Source: Urophycis tenuis (taxonomy: Eukaryota > Chordata > Actinopteri > Gadiformes > Phycidae). From it: a DNA stretch of 64,000 bases. The stretch spans positions 310,001 through 374,000 of the forward strand of contig JAXIVH010000084.1 in the NCBI GenBank assembly GCA_036785325.1, in the 5' to 3' direction. The position numbers and the translations under genes were made by a program. The notes under the pieces were generated by a model that had not been told where the DNA came from, did no database searches, and worked only from the letters and a program-made list of their open reading frames with translations. Below are positions 55,201 to 64,000 of this stretch, one piece after another (the stretch's first letter is position 1; each line of letters starts with the position of its first letter).

Positions 55201-56201
55201 TCTTCCCTGGGTCCTCAGTGAGGGGACCAGCCTCAGTGAAGAGAGGGGCCTCAATGGAGCAAGCAGCCTCAGTGATGAGAGGGGCATCGGTGAACGGAGA
55301 GCCTTCAGTGATGAGAAGGGCTTTGGTTTCCTGTCTCTTCTTCCCTGGGTCCTCAGTGAGGGGAGCAGCCTCAGTGAGGAGAGGGGCCAAAAGTCAGGAG
55401 AGGGGCCACAGTGGAGTTAGCAGCCTCAGTGAGGGGAGGTGTCTCAGTGAGTGTCTCAAAGCCAGGAGAGGGGCCACAGTGGATTTAGCAGCCTCAGTGA
55501 GGGGAGGAGTCTCAGTGAGTGGAGAGCCTTCAGTGAGGAGAGGGGCTTTAGTTTCCTGTCTCTTCCTCCCTGGGTCCTCAGTGAGGGGACCAGCCTCAGT
55601 GAAGAGAGGGGCCTCAATGGAGCAAGCAGCCTCAGTGATGAGAGGAGCATCGGTGAACGGAGAGCCTTCAGTGATGAGATGAGCTTTGGTTTCCTGTCTC
55701 TTCTTCCCTGGGTCCTCAGTGAGGGGACCAGCCTCAGCAAGGAGAGGGGCCAAAGTCAGGAGAGGGGCCACAGTGGAGTTAGCAGCCTCAGTGAGGGGAG
55801 GAGTCTCAGTGAGTGGAGGGCCTTCAGTAAGGAGAGGGGCTTTAGTTTCCTGTCTCTTCTTCCCTGGGTCCTCAGTGAGGGGACCAGCCTCAGTGAGGAG
55901 AGGGGCCTCAATGGAGTTAGCAGCCTCAGTGATGAGAGGGGCATCGGTGAGGAGAGGGGCCACAGTGAGGAGAGGGGCTTTGTGTTCCTGTCTCTTCTTC
56001 CCTGGGTCCTCAGTGAGGGGAGCAGCCTCAGTGAGGAGAGGGGCAACAGTCAGGAGAGGGCCCACAGTGGAGTTAGCAGCCTCAGTGAGGGGAGAAGTCT
56101 CAGTGAGTGGAGAGCCTTCAGTGAGGAGAGTGGCTTTAGTTTCCTGTCTCTTCTTCCCAGGGGCCTCAGTGAGGGGAGCAGCCTCAGTGAGGAGAGGGGC
56201 A
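49209..56201. repeat. G/A-rich 138-bp minisatellite array, third block (about 7 kb)
   Basis: The left part has a 958-bp higher-order unit: 50420 onward repeats from 51378 with very few differences, and the minus strand 51687-50365 matches 52645-51323. The right part (52380-56201) is the other sub-type with ccacagtccggatggg insertions, like the right part of the second array. The last units before 56201 match those before 4083 and 31908, so the arrays have homologous right ends. Confidence 0.95.
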
Positions 56202-56321
56202 ACTGAAACCTCTTTCCCTCTTTCCACTCCTTCTTTTTTGCACCTTGTACTTCTTATTCAGGAGCTGCTCTGCTTTCTACCTCTCCTTTTTCTCTCATTT
56301 CACTTTTTGCTTGGCCTGTCA

Positions 56322-56510
56322 TTAATTTTTTTGCCATTGGTTATTGATCTCTTGCTGCTTTTTGGCCCCAAGCTGAGGTATTTTGTGTTGCTCCTTGGCG
56401 AGCTTGGCCTCTCCCTTCTCCCGCCTCAGCTTATCATGGAGTCTCTCCTTCCCTGCTCCTTTCTTCTGGTCCCGCGTAGGTGATGTTTCTGAGGGCCTGA
56501 TGACCTTAAT
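56322..56510 (-). CDS. Candidate alternative last exon, basic, copy C
   Basis: Same as in copies A and B: acceptor ccgccacag, 62 codons and TAA. All three copies keep it open, which is mild support for past coding use. The copies are so similar that this could also be passive. Confidence 0.35.
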   Translation of the reverse strand: MKVIRPSETSPTRDQKKGAGKERLHDKLRREKGEAKLAKEQHKIPQLGAKKQQEINNQWQKN

Positions 56511-56597
56511 CTGTGGCGGGAAAATTCAGCAGTGCCACAACATTAACTTCAGAACTTTATTTTGTTCACATTAAAATGAAATGTGGGTCAGGGGTTC

Positions 56598-56993
56598 TTA
56601 CGGCTAGTGTATGGTTTGGGGGTTCTAATGGCTAGGTTTAGGATTTCTCACGGCTAGGGTTGGGGTTCCTAATGGCTAGCGTTAGGGTTTGGGGGTTTTA
56701 TGGATAGGCTTAGGTTTACTTATGGCTAGGGTTAGGGTTGAGGGTTCCTATGGATAGGCTTAGGGTTGGGGGTTCTAATGGCTAGGCTTAGGGTTACTTA
56801 TAGTTAGGGTTAAGGTTGGGGGTTCTTATGGCTAGAGTTGGGGTTGGGGGTTCTTATGGCTAGGGTTAAGGTTGGAGGTTCTTATGGCCAGGGTTAGGGT
56901 TGGGGGTTATTGGCTACGGTTAGGGGTTCATATGGCTAGGGTTAGGGTTGGGGGTTCATATGGCTAGGGTTAGGGTTGGGGGTTGTAGCAACC
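56598..56993. repeat. Telomere-like minisatellite, copy C
   Basis: Same degenerate TTAGGG-like units as in the other copies. Confidence 0.85.
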
Positions 56994-57828
56994 GATCAGC
57001 TAATAACGGCCAATAAAGTAATAATTTAAATGTAATGAAGTAACGTAATAACTTGCCAATAATGTAATAAAATTGTTGAGCCAATAACAGAATAACTTAT
57101 TACATTATTGGCTGGTTATTACATTATTGGCCTTGTATTTTAAAAAAAAAATCCTTTGAAAATGTAAAAAGAAAAGAGCCAATAATGTAATAATAATGAT
57201 ACTAATTGAAAAGTAATTTTCTTTATCTAGCTCTAGGCTCTCTGCAAGTGCTTCTCTGATAAACAGGTGGGTTGGAATGGTGTACAAAGTTCAGGGAATA
57301 AGAGTGAGACTTGATTGAATGTCCCAAGCATTGACATATCTTGGTTGAGAGAAAATTCAATTATTCTCGATAAGATCTCTGTTGGTAGGTATTGAGCTCC
57401 CAGCTCATTGCCGGCGTCCCCAACAATGTTGGATACACGGAGTACTATAACGGTAAACCTAAGAGTTACATAGAAATCCAAATGCACTCTTAATTGCTCC
57501 TGTGGAGGGGGGTTTGAGGGTGGAGGGGGTATCTGTAAGGTCAGATATTTATTTAAGCATCTGTTACAAGATGCAATATTGAGGAATAATGCAGTATTGA
57601 AGTGTGACACCCTCTCTCCAGAAATTGAAAATAAAATAAAGTGATACCTCAGTGATTACATTATTGGCTCAGATATCACATTTTCAAAGGTTTTTTTTTT
57701 TTTTTTAATACAGGGCCAATAACTAAATAACCAGCCAATAATGTAATAAGTTATTAAATTATTGGCAATGGTATTGGCTCAACAGCTTTATTACGTTATT
57801 GGCTGTTATGACATGATCGGTTGCTACA
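56994..57828. mobile_element. TIR element carrying the F-box-like exon, copy C
   Basis: Same ends and GGGGT flanks as copy B, 835 bp, no SINE. Confidence 0.78.
57233..57532 (-). CDS. Candidate last exon with F-box-like motif, copy C (intact)
   Basis: Identical in layout to copy B: acceptor ctgaccttacag, 99 codons, TAG. The F-box-like core LPTEILSRIIEFSLNQD is unchanged. Two or three substitutions elsewhere (LGTFNQV, PFQPT) leave the frame open. Confidence 0.45.
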   Translation of the reverse strand: MPPPPSNPPPQEQLRVHLDFYVTLRFTVIVLRVSNIVGDAGNELGAQYLPTEILSRIIEFSLNQDMSMLGTFNQVSLLFPELCTPFQPTCLSEKHLQRA

Positions 57829-58005
57829 GGGGTTCTTATGGCTAGGGTTAGGATTTGTAACAGCTAGGGCTAGGGTTGGGGTTCCGTATGGCTAACATTA
57901 GGATTCGGGGTTACTTATGGCTAGGGTTAGGGTTGGGGGTTATTGTGGTTAGGCTAAGGGTTTCTTACCGCTAGGGTTACGGTTGGGGGTTCTTAGGGCT
58001 AGGGG
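57829..58005. repeat. Telomere-like minisatellite, right part, copy C
   Basis: Continuation after the TIR element. Confidence 0.8.
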
Positions 58006-58270
58006 TCCATACATACATACTTACATTTCAGGGAGTACACAGGGGATACTGCCCCATCAATATTTAGAACACATGCATTTGTCCCCCCAAATAAAAACAA
58101 AATAACTTTTATTTTCAAAAACCACTGTAACGCCTTTTCATCAGCATTAGGTCTATTTTTGTTTACTAAAACAGTTGTACAATTCCCCACACAAACGCAC
58201 AAAAGAGAAGAGGAGTAAATAATGCGATCACATTCTACGGGAGAGTAAACATTTAAAAGGAATACAAAAT
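58006..58270 (-). repeat. Duplicated exon-like block 3, copy C
   Basis: ACVLNIDGAVS core with the donor AAAT|GTAAGT on the minus strand. Confidence 0.45.
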
Positions 58271-58375
58271 GCCTGAGAGTCTTCCTTGCATTATAGGCAT
58301 ATAATATTTTTGCCTGAATTTCTTTTCAATATTAGCACGTTCTGCTCCTTATTTCGTCTAGTCTCGCTTACTTAC

Positions 58376-58729
58376 TTCCAGGTCCAGCTCCTGCGCCAGC
58401 GATGGTAGGATGTCTTCTAAATCACGAGCCACCAGATCAGCCACTCTGTCAGGCCGGACCTCCACTTCCACCATCTTGGTCAGCCTGTGGAGCAGCCCCA
58501 TCATGGATGCCCCCCATGCGAGCCTGAGGACGGCCTCAGGGGGAAGAGGTGGCAGCGGTCTGGGGTGGCGACGGCCAGCCGGGCTGAGAAGGTGGTGGGG
58601 GACGGTGGTGTGAGGAGGAGGAGGAGGAGGAGGAGGAGGAGGAGGAGGCGGTGTTGATGAGGGGCTGGATTGAATCAGGTGGCTCGGAGGAGCATTCACC
58701 TGAGCAGAAACAGGTCTGAGGTCCTCAAT
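58376..58729 (-). CDS. Candidate proline-rich exon, copy C (intact)
   Basis: 118 codons, acceptor tttcccactacag, donor GAA|GTAAGTAAG (GTGAGT in A and B; both match the consensus). 13 prolines in the run. The helical tail VARDLEDILPSLAQELDLE is open. Phase 0 at both ends. Confidence 0.5.
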
Positions 58730-58799
58730 CTGTAGTGGGAAAATTCAACTAAATTCAACACTCTAACTTCAAAACTAAAAAAAAAAAACTTTTTGGGTA

Positions 58800-59365
58800 C
58801 ATACAGTACATACATACTGCATGCATACATACATACATACATACATACATACATTTTAGGGGGTACACAGGAGATACGGCCCCATCAATATTTAGAACAC
58901 ATGCATTTGTCCCCCCAAATAAAAACATAAAAGAAGTAGGCAGCTTTTATTAAAAAAAAAAAAAACAATATGACGTCGTTATAACCTACCTTTACAAAAA
59001 CAATTATACAATGTCATACAAACAGTCATACAATTCCCCAAAGAAGAGACACAAAAGAGGACAGAAGAGTAAATCCTGGGTTCTTATGGTTAGTGTTGGG
59101 GGTTCTTATGGCTATGGTTAGGGTTTGGGGTTCTTACATTTCAGGGGGTACACAGGGGATACGACCCCATCAATATTTAGAACACATACATTTGTCCCCC
59201 TAAGTAAAAACAAAAGGAGCAACTTTTATTTTGAAAAAAACGCTATAACGTCATTATAACTTACCTTTTCCTACTGCACTAGGCCTATTTTTATTTACAA
59301 AAACACTCACACAATTCCCCAAAGACACACAAAGGAGGACAGAAGAGTAAATCATGTCTATATTT
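58800..59365 (-). repeat. Duplicated exon-like blocks 2 and 1, copy C
   Basis: Same as copy B; CATA microsatellite at about 58818-58853. Block 1 keeps tttttacttag and GTAAGA signals. Confidence 0.4.
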
Positions 59366-59718
59366 GTGGTTACAGGGATCACATTATGAGAAATGGTGAT
59401 CTACGGGAGAATAAACATTTGAAAGACATTTTGAATACCAAATGCCTGAGAGTCGATATTGAATTGTAAGTTGTATATTGTATGTATTCTATATGTATTC
59501 TGTATTAAGGCTTTAGTGTGTTTATTTTGTATTTTTTAAACCACGTGCACATGTAAACCACGTGCTTCGTTATGACGTCCGAGGAGTGACGCGGGCAAGC
59601 TCGATTAGCGTCTCTGACCTGACGTCATAATGAAGCCCGGCAGCAAATTTCTGAAAAGTACCGTTGCTAATAATATGATCTCAAAGCAATAACACGAACA
59701 GTAAAATACAATACTCAC

Positions 59719-59784
59719 AGGATCCAGACAAATCTCGTTTTTGTTTTTCCACATTTTCGCAAAAGTAATGTTGTTACCTGTCAT
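59719..59784 (-). CDS. Candidate first coding exon, copy C
   Basis: 22 codons from the ATG at 59784 to CCT|GTGAGT, identical in product to copy A. With the intact exons at 58376-58729 and 57233-57532 it would give about 239 residues. Confidence 0.45.
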
Positions 59785-59841
59785 AAACAAATCACTTCAC
59801 ACTTCTTCACGTTATCATCAAGACAAAATGACGGTCCCGGG

Positions 59842-59928
59842 TTTTATACTGACGTCTGGTGGCGTCCTTGGTTACGAGCAACCAATCAGTGTTTAGTGTT
59901 TGGCGTCAATATAATCATTACTGATTGG
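59842..59928 (-). promoter_or_regulatory. TATA/CCAAT promoter, copy C
   Basis: Minus-strand TATAAAA at 59848-59842 and CCAAT near 59924-59928, as in A and B; a conserved TGACGTCA lies near 59620. Confidence 0.45.
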
Positions 59929-60631
59929 CTGATCAGCTGCCGGGGGATGTTAGCTTGAATATATGGTAATTATGCTACGATGTTACGATATGGTAAGATC
60001 TATATATATGAGATCGTGTATTTTGATATATCTATATATAGAGACATAGTTTAGTAAATAATTGTATTACTTTATTTTTATTTCCACATACCCGCGACAC
60101 ATGTTGAAAAGTTTCAAATAAATTGTCTCTCTCTCAGACGCACGCACACACACACACACACACTGCTCAGGGGCTGGCAGTACTGCATCGGATCACATAC
60201 AATGTGAAGCAACACATGATATATATACACTAATATCAACTACTAACGGCAGTGTGTAATACGTGTTGGAGTCTCCAATGCATTTGTTTTTTCAGCAGAA
60301 GCTTTTTTTCTGAAACCAACGCGGCTGACAAAGCATACAATTAATATTGGAGCAGCTTCTTGGAGGCTACAACTAAGTATGCCTCATACACAATCCAATT
60401 TCCAAAATATCCCCCCATACATTTTGAATAGTTTACTTTTTAACATTTTGACGAGCCACCCGAACACGAACGTAGGCAGACTGATTTTCTGATGTAGGCC
60501 TATTGTTCACTCTTGAGGTGTTCGGATTGTTGTGATGTGTAACAGCAGAGTTAGGCTACTGGTACAGCTAGTAGTATGGACTGTAAACAATTATTATTAC
60601 ATCTTACAGCTGCCACTTATTTTGTTTTCAG

Positions 60632-60713
60632 TCATGTCATGCGGGGACCAAGCCGAGAAGGACACAAGCTAGCTACTTTTTTGAAATCAAATTATATTCC
60701 TCAAAGGAAAGAG
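60632..60713 (+). CDS. Candidate plus-strand exon, copy C
   Basis: Acceptor ttattttgttttcag and donor AAAGAG|GTAAGC, 82 bp, four-G form, so the ATG frame is broken as in copy A. Confidence 0.33.
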
Positions 60714-61214
60714 GTAAGCTTTTTTAAGTCACATAACATTTGTCCTTCATACAGTTTGTTTAATGAGGAAGTTGTTGTGGAAATTTCCTCAGCTGCTGGT
60801 GAAGAATGAAATAGAGACTTCTGCCAGCCGACAAGGTTTTATTTTCTTTGCAAAGAAAAGGTCAATCAACACGCGAGCGGTGAAAGATGAAGAAAGCCCC
60901 CGAGCATGGGGATACCTAAACATTTATACCTGAGGAACACCCCCTAGAGTATGCTTTACATCCAAGTGTCTGCTGCAGGAGCCGGCCCCCCAGGGAGGGT
61001 TTTCACACCCTTTGCCCACTGCAGGTATCCCGCGCTGACCCCCCGTGGATGTGCTTTACACCTATAGGGTATCCTGCAGGACTTTGTATTTAGGTGCAAA
61101 GTTAAGTGTAAACATCACACAAAACAATTTGGTACCTTATGTTAGGAAGGGGAAAGGTTGGGCGTCTCAAATGGTTAAGACAAATAAATTGAAATTGCCA
61201 TTACAAAGTGAATC

Positions 61215-61628
61215 AATAAACTCAACTCAACTCAACTCAACTTGCTCTTTATTGTTGTTGCACAAGAAACACAATAACACATAGTGATTTTTGGCAGCGA
61301 AATGTCGTTGCTATGGCTTCCGGCAGACACAGAGATAAGCAGATGTATAAATAGATCTATAAAAATACAGAAATAAAAATATAAAACTATGATCAATGTT
61401 ATATCCTATATTAATAAAGTGCAAAGGAACTGGATACTAATGAAAGATAATACTAAAAAAGTGTCAGTGTAGGCATGAAAAAAAGTATTGTGAACATTTT
61501 AGCAGCATGGTGGAGATTATTACACACATCGGTAAGGAAGTATTTCACTGAAAGTATTGCACTGAAATGGGTGGGGGGGTTATTTTGCATTGAGCAGTCT
61601 GATGGCTAGGGGGAAGAAACTTTTGCTG
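61215..61628 (-). mobile_element. LINE-type 3'-region remnant, copy C
   Basis: Same as 9505-9908; non-coding. Confidence 0.4.
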
Positions 61629-61815
61629 AATCCCACATCATAACAGAGGAAAGTAAATTTACAAGATTTGACAAGACTTCCAATCCACAACAACATTTTA
61701 TGGAGCTTGCAGATGGCACCAGGGAGAACAACATGGCTCTCAAGCGAGGAGATGCAGACGTGATGCTACGGGACCAAAAGGGGAGAAACGTCATGGTAAC
61801 ACTGAAGAGGGCCTT

Positions 61816-62110
61816 GCAGCCGCGGCCTACTGGTTAGGGCTTCGATTTGTAACCGGAGGGTGGCCGGTTCGAACCCCGACCAGTACGAAGGGCTGAAGTG
61901 CCCTTGAGCAAGGCACCTAACCCCTTACTGCTCCCCGAGCGCCGCTGTTGCAGGCAGCTCACTGCAGCGGGTTTAAGTGTACGCTTCACCTCACTGTGTG
62001 CTTCACCATCACTGTGTTCTGAGTGTGTCACTAATTCACGATTGGGTTAAATGCAGAAGACCAAATTTCCCTCACGGGATCAAATGAGTAATTCTTCTTC
62101 TTCTTCTTCT
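61816..62110 (+). mobile_element. tRNA-derived SINE inside copia, copy C
   Basis: Orthologous to those at 10098 and 37466. Confidence 0.88.
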
Positions 62111-62160
62111 ATCCTCAGAGCATCCTTTCAGTAGAGGCAGTAACAACTGATGGGGCCAAA

Positions 62161-62679
62161 GTGGTTTTCCAAAAAGGGAAGAGTGAACTGACAACCAAAG
62201 ATGGGACTGTCTTCCGCATTGAGAAACTGGAAAGACTGTACTACATTGAAACGGTAAATAACAATGAAAAATGGGTTGATTACTCAGCCAATGACATAAT
62301 GTCAAAGGACAAAGTGAATTTAACATGTGATGCCAAAACATGGCATGAAATACTGGGACATTGTAACATTGATGATGTGATGAAACTATCTGATGTTGTA
62401 TTAGGCATGAAAGTCATGGAGGAAACTAAGATTGACTGTAATGTTTGCACTGAGGGAAAATTGACCAACAGTAGAAGTAGGAAGGCTGATGCAAAAGCTT
62501 GTGTGCCCCTTGAGTTAGTACATACTGACTTAGCAGGTCCAATAGAGCCACCTGGTCAAGATGGGCATAAATATGCCATCTCATTCACAGATGATTTTTC
62601 AGGGGCAGTGGCTGTTTGCTTCCTTAAAAATAAGAGTGATGCAACATTGGCCACAAATAAGTTCTTCTTCTTATGGTAG
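62161..62679 (+). pseudogene. copia integrase region, copy C
   Basis: Open for 172 codons through the HHCC finger and LVHTDLAGP. A private deletion and frame change at about 62665 ends it before SDNGTEYT, which follows in another frame at about 62690. Confidence 0.85.
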
Positions 62680-63379
62680 TGTCAAATGTATCAGATCAGA
62701 TAATGGTACAGAGTACACAGGTGAGGCTTTTCAGGCCCTTTTAAGAGAAAAAGGTATCAGACACGAGACATCATCCCCTATACTCTCCACACCTCACCTT
62801 GTTTGAAATGGGGAGATGCATGTTAATAGAAAAGGGGTTACCGAAAGCGTTGTGGCCTTATGCTATTCAAAGTGCAGCCCATATCCGTAACAGATGTTAC
62901 AATGAGAGAACTAAAAACACCCCATACTTTATACTAACAGGAAGAAAGCCAGACCTATCAATAATCAAAAACTGATGAATATGAACCAGAGATCAACAGC
63001 TTCAGAGACCGAAGGTCAGAAATTGAAAAGAGTGGCTCTGAATTGCCAAATCCAATCTCAATCAAGTCTTAAATAAGAATGAAAATGATAGAATATTTAA
63101 AAATACCTAGAAATACCTAGAGGATTACATACCAGACATTAAAGATAAAGATGTAATCCATGCTAGTGTTGATTATTGTTTCAAGGCAGTGTACGGAGTC
63201 CCCCAAACTTATAGAGAAGCCCAGACCGGAGGAACCAGCATGGCAACAAGCCATGAAGGAAGAAATGGACTCACTTAAAGAAAACGAAACCTTTGAACTG
63301 ACTACATTACCTGAGGGTAGGAATACAGTGGGGGGGGGGGGGGGGAATGGGTCTATGCCTTAAAGAAAAACACAGAAAA

Positions 63380-63995
63380 GGGAAATATTTTCAAAGCTAG
63401 GCATGTTGCTAAAGGCTACAACCAGGCAGAGGGAATAGACTATAATTAAACATTTGCCCCAACAGCAAACATTTGTTCAGTGCGAGCCCTTATGCAAATT
63501 GCTGTTCAGAATTATCTCATTGTACATCAAATGGATGTGAAAACAGCATACTTACATGCTCCAATAGAGGAAGAGATTTAATTAGAACAACCTGAGGGTT
63601 TTGAAAACACATCAGAAACCGGAGAAAAACTTGTATGTAAGTTGAAGAAATCCCTTTATGGTCTGAAACAATCTGGAAGGAATTGGTACAAACTTCTGAA
63701 TGACCACCTAGAACAAGACGACTTTGAGAGGAACCTATCTGACCACTGTGTGTACAAGAAACAGATAGGAAGTGAGACAATCATTATGATCATATGGGAA
63801 GATGATTTAATCATTACAGCCAGCAATAGTGTCCTACTCAACAGCTTCAAAAACACTATGAGATCACAATTCAACATGAAGGATCTGATCAAAACATGAA
63901 GGATTTGATCAAAAGAAAGACAAAATTACGATGAACCAAAAACAATACATACTAAAAATGCTTGAAAGAAATCGTAACAGAATGGTTCAGCCTCC
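63380..63995 (+). pseudogene. copia reverse transcriptase, copy C
   Basis: MDVKTAYLHAP, shared TAA after EEEI, SLYGLKQSGRNW, IWEDDLIIT, and the B-type deletion after FNMKDL. The stretch aacatttgccccaacagcaa followed by acatttgttcag at 63450-63480 is the uninterrupted equivalent of the DIRS insertion point in copy B. Confidence 0.82.
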
Positions 63996-64000
63996 ACAAG

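Larger units (their letters stand above)
61630..64000 (+). mobile_element. Ty1/copia remnant, copy C (cut by the window end)
   Basis: Protease end, SINE (61816-62110), integrase frame from 62161, then RT to the window end. It shares the integrase deletion with copy A and the RT deletion and WEDD with copy B. It also has its own deletion at about 62665, where LADSAP is lost after ATNKF. It carries the unoccupied DIRS site at about 63463-63480. Confidence 0.88.

Overview
The window looks like a teleost fish genome. The evidence is the mixture of element types: a tRNA-derived SINE with a TTC tail, a DIRS-type tyrosine-recombinase retrotransposon, a Ty1/copia remnant, Gypsy-like LTRs, several hAT and TIR elements, an L1-like LINE tail, GT-AG introns and many microsatellites. 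There is no operon-like coding. No species can be named from the sequence alone.

Layout. One block is present three times in direct tandem: copy A (about 4084-19177), copy B (about 31909-49208) and copy C (56202 to the window end, cut off). Repeat spacing is about 24-28 kb. The copies are separated by arrays of one G/A-rich minisatellite (1-4083, 19178-31908, 49209-56201). The array monomer is 138 bp (46 codons), built from 17-18 bp sub-units and organised into higher-order units of about 535, 958 and 983 bp. From left to right each copy holds: a basic candidate exon; degenerate TTAGGG-like minisatellite; a TIR element carrying an F-box-like exon; more minisatellite; a proline-rich exon; two further small duplicated blocks; a TATA/CCAAT promoter with a short first exon; a candidate plus-strand exon; a LINE remnant; and a broken Ty1/copia polyprotein with an old SINE inside it. 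In A and B a hAT transposase remnant and several small DNA elements follow, before the next array.

Minus-strand candidate gene. Exon 1 (22 codons), the proline-rich exon (114-120 codons) and the F-box-like exon (99 codons plus stop) are flanked by consensus splice sites and all join in phase 0. In B and C they would give a protein of roughly 235-240 residues. In A the gene is broken twice, by a nonsense codon and by a SINE. A second possible last exon, lysine/arginine-rich, has a paralogous acceptor. I do not recognise the protein.

Copy-specific insertions date the duplication. A alone has a SINE in the F-box exon, a MITE, a pair of inverted LTRs and a hAT element containing an L1 tail. B alone has a 5.07 kb DIRS element and a different Gypsy LTR. 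The DIRS element has terminal inverted repeats, an internal complementary region and an AAC junction, and its empty site survives in C. Small deletions group the copies in conflicting ways (A with C, B with C), which indicates exchange between copies. Nearly all protein-coding potential other than the candidate gene and the DIRS recombinase is degraded transposon sequence.
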